Counted from the stretch's first letter, positions 29,001 to 38,140 are shown. The stretch is DNA of 64,000 nt from Crocinitomicaceae bacterium (GCA_002709305.1 PAQM01000006.1:310001-374000), one strand, 5' to 3'. Numbers and translations: made by a program. The notes: generated from the letters alone by a model not told the origin.

Positions 29001-29911
29001 TTTACCACATTGGTAATGGGATTATTTGAATTTTGAATTTCATTAATACGCAAAGGAGTATCTGAAGAATTTATATTAATAAAATAACAGGATATATCTG
29101 AATAAGGGTTACGATCTTGGTTAAAACTATTTAAATCTTGATACCATTTATGAGGTCCCCAAGCATAAAATAAAATATAATCTTCATCATCAAAAACACC
29201 ATCGTCTCCGCCGATTATTTTTATTGCATTTTTTGCTAAATCATCTACTCTTGGTAAAGAATTATCCTCAGGAAGCCTACCAGAACCATTACCATAAATA
29301 TTTATATCATTAGGGGAAATAGTAGCAACATCAATGCCACAAGATTCTAAAAAATATTTGTCAATCTTATGTATACCGTCTCTTGATACAGAAATTTTAT
29401 ACCAACTTCCACTTCCTGGTTTCAATACAGAATTTGTAACATAATCCTTTTCAAGAGAAATATCTGTTGGTATAGCCTGAGAATATTTTAACTTGATGGC
29501 TGTAATTCTTTTTAACAAACCATTTTCTCTAACAAATGGCATAAGGTTTAAAACAATATACTTTTCATTTCGAGCATTTGACAAAGAAACACTAGCATCA
29601 AAATCATTAACATCAATATAATTAGAATTTAAATATAATTGATCTAAATCAGTAGCTGGAATAGTTGATAATAATTCAGCTTCAACATCAAAAGAAATAT
29701 TACTTTCAACTTTTTTTTGCCAAAAATAATTTGGAATCTGACCAATAAAATCCTGACCAATAATTACAGGAACACTAATTGATTTATTGCCCTCAGTTAA
29801 AATTCTATTTTCGTCCCACTGAATAGATATAATCTCTTCAGTCTGAGAAAAAACAAAATTAACTGAAAAAAGAAAAAATATTATGCAACAAATTAACCCT
29901 TTTATATACAT
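26075..29911 (-). CDS. porU: type IX secretion sortase PorU (C25 peptidase)
   Basis: PorU cuts the C-terminal sorting signal of T9SS cargo and attaches the cargo to anionic LPS at the cell surface. The 1278-residue protein has a signal peptide, a propeptide-like beta domain (to about 500), and a gingipain-type C25 domain (about 525-910) with catalytic His788 in VNYVGHGGEVG and Cys822 in SATCEFTKFDDP. A beta-sandwich region follows, ending in a FlgD-like/CTD-like part (LNYPNPFTTSTEFYF ... WDGKDDFGDQLAKGIYVYRL). PorU is itself known to keep a CTD. It forms an operon with porV and ispF and is divergent from the porP-like gene. Confidence 0.96.
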   Translation of the reverse strand: MYIKGLICCIIFFLFSVNFVFSQTEEIISIQWDENRILTEGNKSISVPVIIGQDFIGQIPNYFWQKKVESNISFDVEAELLSTIPATDLDQLYLNSNYIDVNDFDASVSLSNARNEKYIVLNLMPFVRENGLLKRITAIKLKYSQAIPTDISLEKDYVTNSVLKPGSGSWYKISVSRDGIHKIDKYFLESCGIDVATISPNDINIYGNGSGRLPEDNSLPRVDDLAKNAIKIIGGDDGVFDDEDYILFYAWGPHKWYQDLNSFNQDRNPYSDISCYFININSSDTPLRINEIQNSNNPITNVVNTYDYFSVYEKDNISLVNGGQRWYGELFDTDLYQSFNFYIPNITSSTSVEFEVSIASNCNTSIGTSQTYSIGGNTLLSSTLPVGSDFGRSVNTMNYNNPSDFITLDISITRNTPDVLTYLDRILLNTRRDLVFMDNQFRFRDLNSVGIGNVSQYSLSGLPNSGFVWEVTNRHIPNLISGSFLGSDFIFELDSDSLRSFVASDGVNFFVPTIIGSVSFQNLHSLGPADYLIITHENFINQANRLASLHTENGLTVHVVTAEQVYNEFSSGMLDATAIRSFVKMFYDRSALYPEDKPKYLLLFGDGTYDPKNRVANNNNFILTYQVENSENHISALVSDDYYGMLDDTESFLASDLLDIGIGRLLISDNNMAKQQVDKIEHYMKNGSNLYSTTNTNCNSNNGSVTFGDWRTRYVQIADDEEFQFIGEDCEAQYDSVTNNYPEMNCDKIYLDAFQQISTAGGERYPEVNKAINDRINRGALIVNYVGHGGEVGVAEERVITVPQIQSWRNIDQMPLLVSATCEFTKFDDPDRISAGEWASINPYGAAIALMTTTRSVYYEVNEATGRAFYSNVFKRDNNFKPKTFGEIIMRTKNEAGFSNNKRSFTLIGDPALRIALPEMNIVTDSINGFAPDIFVDTLKALSKVIVKGHIEDFNGLLLNEFNGVVSPTVFDKPKIQTTLQNDPGAPLVNFELQSNKLYRGKASVINGFFEFTFIVPKDINYSIDYGKISYYADNGLIDAIGFEKSVYVGGIDENGINDNQGPQIDVFLNDESFVNGGITDETPILIVNLFDENGINAVGNGVGHDLVAILDGESANPIILNDYYSAALDDYQSGEIRYNFSKLEVGEHNLSVKVWDVNNNSSEVDINFLVQDKQEMSLAHVLNYPNPFTTSTEFYFEHNQVCSQLEAQIQIFTISGKLVKTINKYVNTEGFRSEGIPWDGKDDFGDQLAKGIYVYRLTVETPNGEKDEKLEKLVILK

Positions 29912-30075
29912 TTAAACATTAATTTTCATTAAACAAATATCATATGATTTCATGAAAGCAACAAAAAAACGAAATAATTCTTTGATTATTATGCTTCAAA
30001 TCGCAATATTTGTAACTTTATAACTTATATTTCGTTATTATATTTTAGGATTATAAAATTAAAATACAAGTTTAA

Positions 30076-31047
30076 ATGAATAAATTGAAGAACTTACTTG
30101 TACTGCTTTTATGCTTAACTGCTAACACTGCGATTAGTCAAGATCCTCAGTTTACTCAATTTTATGCAAATCCAATTTATCTCAATCCTGCACTAGCGGG
30201 TTCCCATGGTTGCTCTCGTTTTTCAATGAATTATAGAAATCAATGGCCTAGTTTATCTGGAAACTATGTCACATATAGTTTATCCTATGATAATTACATA
30301 AAAAAAATTAAAAGTGGTATTGGATTAATTGCATTACATGACCAACAAGGTCAAGGTACAATATATACAACATCTTTAGGTCTAGTTTATTCATATCACT
30401 TAAAAGTAAACCGAAAATTCTCTTTATTATTTGGTGTTAAAGCAGCAATGACAAATAAATACCTAGATTGGGACAAGTTAACATTTGGTGATATGATTGA
30501 TCCAAGAAGAGGATTCATTTATCAAACGGGAGATGTCCCAAGAGGTCCGGAGAGTGGAAGATTCTTCTTTGACGCATCAGCAGGAATGGTTGGATATAGT
30601 AAGAATTTCTTTTTTGGGGTTGCTGTCCACCATTTAAATACCCCTGATGAATCAATGATTAGAGGAACTTCTAAATTACCTATGAGATTTACAGGCCACA
30701 TTGGAGCGGATATTAAGCTTGGAAAACAGTCAGTATATAGCAACACTACTTCTATTATGCCAAATATAATTTATCAATATCAAAATGGATTTCAAGAAAT
30801 ATGTATTGGTACTTACGTAAAATATGGTGTATTTAATGTGGGGGCTTGGTATCGGAATAGAGATGCTTTTATTTTAGCTATTGGTATTAACACAGGTAGC
30901 TTTAAAATTGGATATAGTTATGATGTAACCGTATCTAAACTTAATAATGGAGTTTCAGGAGGTTCGCATGAAATTTCCTTGGGACTTAATTTAAATTGTA
31001 AAGATAAACCAACGTCATTCAGGACAATATCCTGCCCGTCGTTTTAA
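30076..31047 (+). CDS. PorP/SprF-family type IX secretion membrane protein
   Basis: The protein (323 aa) begins with a signal peptide (MNKLKNLLVLLLCLTANTAISQ) followed by DPQFTQFYANPIYLNPALAGS, the standard opening of the PorP/SprF family. The remainder is a 14- or so stranded outer-membrane barrel with alternating strands ending HEISLGLNL. PorP-type proteins anchor secreted adhesins or the PorE/PorK ring, and SprF serves SprB. The gene stands 71 bp ahead of gldJ rather than beside gldK-N or a large adhesin, so I do not assign porP or sprF. No partner adhesin is in the window. Confidence 0.92.
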   Translation: MNKLKNLLVLLLCLTANTAISQDPQFTQFYANPIYLNPALAGSHGCSRFSMNYRNQWPSLSGNYVTYSLSYDNYIKKIKSGIGLIALHDQQGQGTIYTTSLGLVYSYHLKVNRKFSLLFGVKAAMTNKYLDWDKLTFGDMIDPRRGFIYQTGDVPRGPESGRFFFDASAGMVGYSKNFFFGVAVHHLNTPDESMIRGTSKLPMRFTGHIGADIKLGKQSVYSNTTSIMPNIIYQYQNGFQEICIGTYVKYGVFNVGAWYRNRDAFILAIGINTGSFKIGYSYDVTVSKLNNGVSGGSHEISLGLNLNCKDKPTSFRTISCPSF

Positions 31048-31118
31048 AAAATAATAATGTAACTTTTCAAATTGAATACGTTTTACAAATTGAGAAAGCA
31101 TAAAAAAATTAACTAAAA

Positions 31119-33146
31119 ATGAAAACTAAAACATATAATATGAGATTTTTAAAATTTTTATCTATTGCATTAGTAGGATCATTTATTATAAGTTCATGTA
31201 GTGAAGATGTATCTAGTACTACAGGTTGGGGATTTAATAATCCAAAAACAGGTGGCTTTCAAAAAGTACCATATGTTGATCAGGAAACAGGTCCGGGTTT
31301 ATTACTAATCGAAGGCGGTACATTTACAATGGGTAGAGCTGAACAAGATGTTATGTTTGAATGGAACAATAGACCTTCTAGAGTAACTGTATCTTCATTT
31401 TATATGGATCAAACAGAAGTAACAAACTTTCATTGGTTAGAATATCTCTATTGGATTGGTAGAGCATATAATGAAACTTACCCAATGGTATATAAAAATG
31501 CTCTTCCTGACACTCTTGTTTGGAGATCAGAATTAGGCTTTAATGAAAAATATGTAGATTATTATTTAAGACATCCTGCCTACAGAGATTACCCAGTAGT
31601 TGGTGTTTCTTGGTTACAGGCAAATGATTATTGTAAATGGAGAACTGATAGAGTTAATGAGTATATTTTAATTCGTGAAGGTATTCTAAACTATAATGTT
31701 GAACAACGAGATGACAATACTTTTAATACAGATGCTTATTATGCTGGAAAATATGAAGAAGGATTAGCTAGAAATATTACTGATCTTGATCCATCTCGTG
31801 TAAATGGCAGAAAATTAGGCACTAGAATTGTACGACTAGAGGACGGTATATTACTACCTAGCTATCGTCTACCAACAGAAGCTGAGTGGGAATATGCGGC
31901 AACTGGCTTAATTGGAAATTTACAAGAAGATTCAGAAAATATTACTGAAAGAAGACTATATCCATGGAATGGTCATTGGGTTCGTCAAGATGATGGACAA
32001 TTTACAGGGCAAATTAGAGCCAACTTTGTTAGAGGTCGTGGTGATTACATGGGAGTAGCAGGAGCTCTTAATGATGGAGCAGATATAACTGCCCCTGTTG
32101 AATCTTATTTACCTAACGATTATGGTTTATATCATATGGCAGGCAATGTTTCTGAGTGGGTTATGGATGTTTATCGACCTCTTACTAGTGAAGCATATGA
32201 TGAATTCCGTCCTTTTAGAGGTAATGTTTTTAAAACAAAATTACTTAATAATGAAGGTCAAATAGAAAGCAAAAATTCTCAAGTCATATATGATGTTCAT
32301 GGAATGAAAGAATATTTAAATGAATTTGAAAGAATTAGATATCAAAGAATTTCTGCAGAAATTCATGACCCTAATGATTCGATAATATCTATTGGTAAAG
32401 CTGCCAACATTAAATCTAGAAATCCATCTCGAAGAGGTTATGCTCCAGACCCTTTCTATGTGTCACATGGTAAAGTCAAAGATTCTGTTGAATTAGAATT
32501 ATTAGCAAGAATAAATGTAGTTCTAAATGAAGCAATTGAATTCAAAAATGAACAACTTGAAATAGAAGCTTCAATGAAAATTCAAGATGATTTATTTGAT
32601 GGTATATTTGCTGATGAACTTAGAGAAGGTCCTGAAGGTGAGTATGCATTTGAAATCATATCAATGCTAAGAGAAGGTTTTACTGACTTTATTATTGATA
32701 CTCCAGGAAAATTAAAGTATCGTAATGTGACTGAAGAAGAAAATATTGGCAGATTAAATTATCGTAAAGATGATTATATTGATTATCTAGATGGAGATAT
32801 AGAAAGTTCTATATACTTTAAAAATGATGACAAAAAGAATAGAATTAATCAAGCTTCACAGGATCCAGATTTAGTAATGTATCAAAATAAACATGAAGAA
32901 TTTGGTTTAGATGGAGTTCGTGTTAAACCTGGAGGAGAAGGTAGAACATCTTGGCCAACAACATTAATATCAGATAAATCAAGAGTTTATAAAGGCGGAT
33001 CTTGGAAAGATAGAGCCTATTGGCTAATTGCAAGTAATAGACGTTTTTTAGATGAGGACCAATCTACAGATGCTATTGGATTTCGATGTGCTATGGATCG
33101 TCTTGGTTCACCAACTGGTATGAACTATGAAAGAAAAAAGAAATAA
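31119..33146 (+). CDS. gldJ: gliding motility lipoprotein GldJ
   Basis: GldJ is an outer-membrane-associated lipoprotein needed for gliding and for stability of GldK and the T9SS in Flavobacterium. The signal peptide ends in a lipobox with Cys27 (FIISSC). An FGE-sulfatase fold follows: LLLIEGGTFTMG, YMDQTEVTNFHWLEYL, YPVVGVSWLQANDYC, YRLPTEAEWEYAA, MAGNVSEWVMDVYRP and, far downstream, RVYKGGSWKDRAYW with GFRCAMD. Between about residues 365 and 615 there is a long charged helical insertion splitting the fold. The total of 675 aa is longer than the Flavobacterium johnsoniae protein (about 560 aa from memory). A strong terminator follows, then murF, as is usual in Flavobacteriia. Confidence 0.93.
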   Translation: MKTKTYNMRFLKFLSIALVGSFIISSCSEDVSSTTGWGFNNPKTGGFQKVPYVDQETGPGLLLIEGGTFTMGRAEQDVMFEWNNRPSRVTVSSFYMDQTEVTNFHWLEYLYWIGRAYNETYPMVYKNALPDTLVWRSELGFNEKYVDYYLRHPAYRDYPVVGVSWLQANDYCKWRTDRVNEYILIREGILNYNVEQRDDNTFNTDAYYAGKYEEGLARNITDLDPSRVNGRKLGTRIVRLEDGILLPSYRLPTEAEWEYAATGLIGNLQEDSENITERRLYPWNGHWVRQDDGQFTGQIRANFVRGRGDYMGVAGALNDGADITAPVESYLPNDYGLYHMAGNVSEWVMDVYRPLTSEAYDEFRPFRGNVFKTKLLNNEGQIESKNSQVIYDVHGMKEYLNEFERIRYQRISAEIHDPNDSIISIGKAANIKSRNPSRRGYAPDPFYVSHGKVKDSVELELLARINVVLNEAIEFKNEQLEIEASMKIQDDLFDGIFADELREGPEGEYAFEIISMLREGFTDFIIDTPGKLKYRNVTEEENIGRLNYRKDDYIDYLDGDIESSIYFKNDDKKNRINQASQDPDLVMYQNKHEEFGLDGVRVKPGGEGRTSWPTTLISDKSRVYKGGSWKDRAYWLIASNRRFLDEDQSTDAIGFRCAMDRLGSPTGMNYERKKK

Positions 33147-33179
33147 TTAAGACTAAACATATAAACGTTAATAATTTTC

Positions 33180-33213
33180 AAAAAAGCTCAGTGTAATAAT
33201 ACTGAGCTTTTTT
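33180..33213 (+). terminator. rho-independent terminator after gldJ
   Basis: GCTCAGT (33186-33192) pairs with ACTGAGC (33201-33207) around an 8-nt loop, followed by six Ts; the preceding A run lengthens the stem. It separates gldJ from murF, 12 bp before the murF start codon. Confidence 0.88.
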
Positions 33214-33225
33214 AATTTTATATAT

Positions 33226-34515
33226 ATGAATAAAAATTTATTTAATGTTTTTTACTCATGTAAAGGAATTTCTACTGACACTAGAAATATAAAATTAGAT
33301 TCTCTATTTATATGTATTAAAGGTAATAACTTTGATGGAAATGAATTTGCATTAAAAGCACTACAAAAAGGAGCAAAACATATAATAGTAGATAATAAAA
33401 AATATTTTTTAGATAATGGTAGAATGACACTAGTTAAAAATAGTATTGAATACCTACAAAAATTAGCTCAATTTCATCGTAATAAATTTAAAATACCTAT
33501 AATTGGAATAACAGGGAGTAACGGAAAAACAACAACTAAAGAATTGTTAAATAGTGTTTTAAGTAAAAAATACAACATTCTTTCAACTATTGGAAATCTA
33601 AATAACCACTTAGGAGTTCCCTTTACAATATTAAGAATGAACGAATCACATGATATTGCTATCATTGAAATGGGAGCAAATAAATTTGGTGATATTAAAG
33701 AATTATGTGAAATCTCTAGACCTACTCATGGCATTATTACTAATATTGGAAAAGCTCATTTAGAAGGCTTCATAAATTTTGAAGGTGTTCTAAAAACTAA
33801 GAAAGAACTTTATGAATCAATTCAAAAATCAAATGGTATCATTGTTGTTAATAATGATGATCAAGTTCTAAAATCAAATATACCAAAAGGTATAAAAACA
33901 TACTTATATGGAACAAATAGTAAAAATATTAGTGGAGAATTAACTGGCTTATCTCCTTTTATTCAAATGTATTGGAAATATGATTCTTTTAAAAGTGATA
34001 TCATTTCAACAAAAATGATTGGAAAATATAATTTTTATAATTTTCTATCAGCTATAACATTTGGTGTAATTTTTAAGGTTCCATTTAAAGATATTTCTCA
34101 AGCAATAATAGATTATTCTCCAGAAAATAATCGTTCTCAAGTAAAAAAAACAAAATTAAACACAATTATTCTTGATTGCTACAACGCCAATCCATCTAGT
34201 GTTAAAGAAGCAATTGAAAGTTTTGCGATAAGTTCTAACTCAAATAAATTTTTTATTCTTGGTGAGATGAAAGAATTAGGTGACAAATCTTATTTAGAAC
34301 ATCAAAAAATTATCAAAATAGCAGAAAAATTAAAATTAAAAGGTTACACTGTAGGAAATGAATTTAAAAAAATTAAATCAAATACTATTTTAAAACATTT
34401 TAAAGATACACCTGATCTTATCAAAAACATAAAAAAAAGCCCTTTAAAAGACAAGTTAATTCTGATAAAGGGGTCGAGAAGCGTAGAACTTGAAATACTA
34501 GAAAAACACCTATAA
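33226..34515 (+). CDS. murF: UDP-N-acetylmuramoyl-tripeptide--D-alanyl-D-alanine ligase
   Basis: MurF adds D-Ala-D-Ala to the UDP-MurNAc-tripeptide in the cytoplasm, completing the peptidoglycan precursor. The 429-residue protein shows ISTDTRNI near the N-terminus, the ATP loop GITGSNGKTTT with Lys101, STIGNLNNHLGVP, IIEMGANKFGDI, ITNIGKAHLEGF, and DCYNANPSSVKEAI. It is separated from gldJ by a terminator, so it needs its own promoter inside the short AT-rich gap (TATATATG region) or depends on read-through. The gldJ-murF order is common in Flavobacteriia. Confidence 0.95.
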   Translation: MNKNLFNVFYSCKGISTDTRNIKLDSLFICIKGNNFDGNEFALKALQKGAKHIIVDNKKYFLDNGRMTLVKNSIEYLQKLAQFHRNKFKIPIIGITGSNGKTTTKELLNSVLSKKYNILSTIGNLNNHLGVPFTILRMNESHDIAIIEMGANKFGDIKELCEISRPTHGIITNIGKAHLEGFINFEGVLKTKKELYESIQKSNGIIVVNNDDQVLKSNIPKGIKTYLYGTNSKNISGELTGLSPFIQMYWKYDSFKSDIISTKMIGKYNFYNFLSAITFGVIFKVPFKDISQAIIDYSPENNRSQVKKTKLNTIILDCYNANPSSVKEAIESFAISSNSNKFFILGEMKELGDKSYLEHQKIIKIAEKLKLKGYTVGNEFKKIKSNTILKHFKDTPDLIKNIKKSPLKDKLILIKGSRSVELEILEKHL

Positions 34516-34524
34516 ATCCAATAA

Positions 34525-35667
34525 TTAATCTTTTAAAATATTTCGTGAAATTACAATTTTCTGAATTTCAGATGTTCCTTCATATATCTGTGTTATTTTG
34601 GCATCACGCATTAAACGTTCTACATGATACTCCTTAACAAAACCATAACCACCATGAATTTGAACAGCCTCAACAGTATGTTTCATAGCAACCTTAGAAG
34701 CATATAATTTGGCCATAGCACTAGATTGATCATAACTTTTACCAGTATCTTTATCTATTGCAGATTTATAAACCAATAAACGAGCAGCTTCAATATCAGT
34801 AGCCATATCAGCTAATTTGAATGAAATTGATTGATGTTTGTAAATTTCTTTTCCAAAAGCTTTCCGCTCTTTAGAATAAGCTAGAGACAACTCATATGCT
34901 CCTGCAGCTATTCCTAATGCCTGAGATGCAATACCAATTCTACCCCCAGAAAGTACTTTCATTGCAAATTTAAACCCAAAACCATCTTCACCTATTCTAT
35001 TCTCCTTAGGAACTTTAACATCATTAAACAACAAAGTATGAGTGTCAGATCCTCTAATACCAAGTTTATCTTCTTTTGCTCCAATTATAAATCCATCCAT
35101 TCCTTTTTCTATTATAAATGCATTTATTCCCTTATGTCCAGCTTGAATATTAGTTTGAGCTATAACTAGGTAAATAGAGGCTGATGAACCATTAGTTATC
35201 CAATTTTTTGTACCATTAATTAAATAATGATCACCCATATCTATAGCAGTAGTTTTTTGAGATGTCGCATCAGATCCAGCTTCAGGTTCAGAAAGACAAA
35301 AGGCACCAATCTTTTCACCCTTAGCAAGAGGAATTAAATATTTTTGTTTTTGTTCTTCATTTCCAAACTTCTCAAGCCCCCAACATACAAGAGAATTATT
35401 AACAGACATACATACGGATGTAGAAGCATCTACTTTTGAGATTTCTTCCATTGCCAAAACATATGACAAAGTATCCATACCTGAACCACCATATTTGGGA
35501 TCTACCATCATTCCTAAAAAGCCTAACTCACCTAATTGACGAATTTCATCTTTTGGAAATCTTTGTTCATTATCACGATCAATAACACCCGGCTTTAATA
35601 CATTTTCAGCAAAATCTCTTGCTGCCTCCTTAACGGCTAAATGTTCTTCTGATAACTCAAATTTCAT
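34525..35667 (-). CDS. acyl-CoA dehydrogenase
   Basis: This 380-residue FAD enzyme oxidises an acyl-CoA to the 2-enoyl-CoA and passes electrons to ETF. Conserved blocks are GFLGMMVDPKYGGSGMD, GAFCLSEPEAGSDA, NWITNGSSA (FAD region), FGKEIYKHQSISFKLADM and the catalytic glutamate Glu363 in QIYEGTSEIQ. The overall form is that of the short/branched-chain group, for example butyryl-CoA dehydrogenase, but chain-length preference is inference. It meets murF tail to tail. Upstream, minus-strand TAGATTTG (35696-35703) and TATTTTTG (35688-35695) are both possible -7 boxes. Confidence 0.95.
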   Translation of the reverse strand: MKFELSEEHLAVKEAARDFAENVLKPGVIDRDNEQRFPKDEIRQLGELGFLGMMVDPKYGGSGMDTLSYVLAMEEISKVDASTSVCMSVNNSLVCWGLEKFGNEEQKQKYLIPLAKGEKIGAFCLSEPEAGSDATSQKTTAIDMGDHYLINGTKNWITNGSSASIYLVIAQTNIQAGHKGINAFIIEKGMDGFIIGAKEDKLGIRGSDTHTLLFNDVKVPKENRIGEDGFGFKFAMKVLSGGRIGIASQALGIAAGAYELSLAYSKERKAFGKEIYKHQSISFKLADMATDIEAARLLVYKSAIDKDTGKSYDQSSAMAKLYASKVAMKHTVEAVQIHGGYGFVKEYHVERLMRDAKITQIYEGTSEIQKIVISRNILKD

Positions 35668-35736
35668 TATGTAATAGTTTTAATTTACAAAAATACAAAT
35701 CTAAGGCTTTAATTTAATTTTTTACCTTTAAAAAAT

Positions 35737-36804
35737 ATGAGTTATTATTCGATATTAGGATTAATGTCTGGTACTTCAATGGATGGTTTAGATATTGTTC
35801 ATATAACATTTTATTTGTCTAAAAAAAATGAGTGGACATTCAAGATTCACAACAAAAAAACTTATCCATATAAAATTGATACTATAAATAAATTAAAAAA
35901 AAGTAAAAACCTATCGACAATAGAAATTTTAGAATTTGACAAATATCTTGGGAAGATATTCTCAAATCACGTAAATAATTTTATTAAAACAAATAAAATA
36001 AATAAAAAAGATATTCACGCTATTGGCTCACATGGTCATACTGTTCATCACCGACCTGATATTGGATTCACACAACAAATTGGTTGTGGAGATACTATAG
36101 CATTTAATACAGGAATAAATGTAGTGAACAATTTTAGACAGAAAGATATTATAGCAAATGGACAAGGAGCTCCATTAGTACCTATTGGAGATAAATTACT
36201 TTTTATAAAAAAAGCAAATGCATTTTTAAATATTGGCGGATTTGTAAATATATGTGTGATAGGGGAAAAAATAATAGCATTCGATATTTGCCCAGGAAAT
36301 CTTCCATTAAATAAAGTAATAAATAAATTAGGGTTAGATTTTGATAATAAGGGAATACTTTCAAGTCAAGGAAAAATAAATATTAAAATTCTTCATAAAT
36401 TAAATTCACTTAAATTTTATGATAAAAAAAATCCTAAGTCACTTGGAACAGAATGGTTAGAAAAAAATTTCTTTCCTATAATAAATAAAATTAATTCTCC
36501 AGAAGATCAATTAAGAACAATAATCGAACACATTGCGATTCAAGTTTCTAATACATTTAAAAAATTAAATGTCAAAAAAATATATATAACTGGAGGAGGT
36601 GCCCTAAATGAATTTCTAATTAGTAGAATAAAAGCAAACACAAACGTTAAAATAATAATTCCAAATAAAACTATAATTAACTATAAAGAAGCTATAATAT
36701 TTGGTTTTTTAAGTGTTCTTTTCTTAAGAAAAGAGATTAATTGTCTAGCAGATGCAACTGGAGCTAATAAAGATACTATTGGGGGTGTTCTCCATATTCC
36801 ATAA
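35737..36804 (+). CDS. anmK: anhydro-N-acetylmuramic acid kinase
   Basis: AnmK opens and phosphorylates 1,6-anhydro-MurNAc to MurNAc-6-phosphate during peptidoglycan recycling. The 355-residue protein shows LGLMSGTSMDGLDI at residues 7-20, GSHGHTVHHRP, the catalytic-aspartate region NFRQKDIIANGQGAPLVP, LNIGGFVNIC, FDICPGNLPLN and the ATP-site YITGGGALNEFL. It fits the flavobacterial neighbourhood of acyl-CoA dehydrogenase, anmK and Glu/Leu dehydrogenase. No anhydromuropeptide permease or murQ is present here. Confidence 0.95.
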   Translation: MSYYSILGLMSGTSMDGLDIVHITFYLSKKNEWTFKIHNKKTYPYKIDTINKLKKSKNLSTIEILEFDKYLGKIFSNHVNNFIKTNKINKKDIHAIGSHGHTVHHRPDIGFTQQIGCGDTIAFNTGINVVNNFRQKDIIANGQGAPLVPIGDKLLFIKKANAFLNIGGFVNICVIGEKIIAFDICPGNLPLNKVINKLGLDFDNKGILSSQGKINIKILHKLNSLKFYDKKNPKSLGTEWLEKNFFPIINKINSPEDQLRTIIEHIAIQVSNTFKKLNVKKIYITGGGALNEFLISRIKANTNVKIIIPNKTIINYKEAIIFGFLSVLFLRKEINCLADATGANKDTIGGVLHIP

Positions 36805-36865
36805 AATATGAATTAAAAGAGAAAATAAAGTCTTTTTTGTATTACATATGGTATAAATAGTTTAT

Positions 36866-36873
36866 TAACTTTG
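36866..36873 (+). promoter_or_regulatory. candidate -7 box for the Glu/Leu dehydrogenase operon
   Basis: TAACTTTG matches TAnnTTTG exactly and lies 25 bp before the ATG. A TTTG exists at 36836-36839, but the 26-bp spacer is longer than the consensus, so only the -7 element is annotated. Confidence 0.35.
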
Positions 36874-36898
36874 GGGAGCTAAAATTTTTTGATAATTA

Positions 36899-38128
36899 AT
36901 GAACGATTTATTAGAAAAATTTGAAAATAAAAAACCAGAAATTGTTTTTGAATGGAAAGACTCAGAAACTGAAGCTGAAGGCTGGGTGGTAATAAACTCC
37001 TTAAGAGGTGGTGCTGCAGGTGGTGGTACTCGAATGAGAAAAGGACTTGATAAAAGAGAAGTAGAATCTCTTGCCAAAACAATGGAAGTTAAATTTACTA
37101 TTGCAGGTCCTGCTATAGGTGGTGCAAAATCAGGAATTAATTTTGACCCTCAAGATCGACGTAAAGAAGGTGTGTTAAGAAGATGGTACAAAGCTGTAAC
37201 TCCATTACTTAAATATTATTATGGGACAGGTGGAGATTTAAATGTAGATGAAATAAATGAAGTAATTCCTATAACAGAAGACTGTGGAATATGGCATCCA
37301 CAAGAAGGAGTTTTCAATGGTCATTTTCAACCAAGTAAAGCACAAAAAATTCATAGAATAGGTCAATTAAGGCAAGGTGTTTTAAAAATTATAGAAGACC
37401 CTACATACTCTCCTGACACCAATAAAAAATATATGGTTGCCGATATGATAACAGGTTACGGAGTTGCTGAATCTGTTAAACACTTCTACTCTATTTGGGG
37501 AGGGAAAGTAATTGATAAAAAAATTATTGTTCAAGGATGGGGAAATGTTGGATCTTCGGCTGCATATTATTTAGCACAACAAGGAGCTAAAATTATTGGT
37601 ATTATAGATATTAATGGTGGTCTAATAAATACAAATGGATTTTCATTTGAAGAAATAAAAGAATTATTTCTAAATAAAAAAAGAAACAAATTAAATCATC
37701 CTAATATGATGAAATTTGATGAAATTAATTCTAAAATATGGAATTTAAATGCTGATGTATTTATTCCATGTGCAGCTTCAAGATTAATAACAGAAAGTCA
37801 ACTTAACAGTATGATTTCTAAAGGCATAAAACTTATATCTGCAGGAGCAAATGTACCTTTTTCTGATCCTCAAATTTTCTTTGGTCCTATTGCAGAAAGA
37901 GCAGACAATAATCTATCCTTAATACCCGATTTCATATCAAACTGTGGGATGGCAAGAGTATTTGCATACTTAATGAGCAATGACATAAATTCAATTACAG
38001 ATAAACAAATTTTTGCTGATACAAGTGTAACTATAAAAAAAGCACTACAAAATACATTCAACGTAAACTCTTCTAAAACCGGAATAGCTAAAAGTGCTTT
38101 TACAATTGCTCTCAAGCAACTAATCTAA
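36899..38128 (+). CDS. Glu/Leu/Phe/Val dehydrogenase
   Basis: This 409-residue NAD(P)-dependent amino-acid dehydrogenase reversibly deaminates glutamate or a branched-chain or aromatic amino acid. The substrate-side motif is GPAIGGAKSGI with Lys77, and the catalytic aspartate is Asp113 in GTGGDLNVDE. A Rossmann nucleotide site follows with VQGWGNVGSSAAYYLAQQG. PCAASRLI and ANVPFSDP are also conserved. The protein is of the short, Leu/Phe-like type rather than classic 450-residue GdhA, but the preferred substrate cannot be read. It begins the run nhaD-exbB-exbD-tonB-folC with short gaps. Confidence 0.92.
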   Translation: MNDLLEKFENKKPEIVFEWKDSETEAEGWVVINSLRGGAAGGGTRMRKGLDKREVESLAKTMEVKFTIAGPAIGGAKSGINFDPQDRRKEGVLRRWYKAVTPLLKYYYGTGGDLNVDEINEVIPITEDCGIWHPQEGVFNGHFQPSKAQKIHRIGQLRQGVLKIIEDPTYSPDTNKKYMVADMITGYGVAESVKHFYSIWGGKVIDKKIIVQGWGNVGSSAAYYLAQQGAKIIGIIDINGGLINTNGFSFEEIKELFLNKKRNKLNHPNMMKFDEINSKIWNLNADVFIPCAASRLITESQLNSMISKGIKLISAGANVPFSDPQIFFGPIAERADNNLSLIPDFISNCGMARVFAYLMSNDINSITDKQIFADTSVTIKKALQNTFNVNSSKTGIAKSAFTIALKQLI

Positions 38129-38140
38129 ATTTTAAAAATT

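Noticed and set aside
36865-37082. Two minus-strand frames at the start of the Glu/Leu dehydrogenase gene
   Set aside because: Both are antisense to the conserved N-terminus and have low-complexity Leu/Pro/Gln content.
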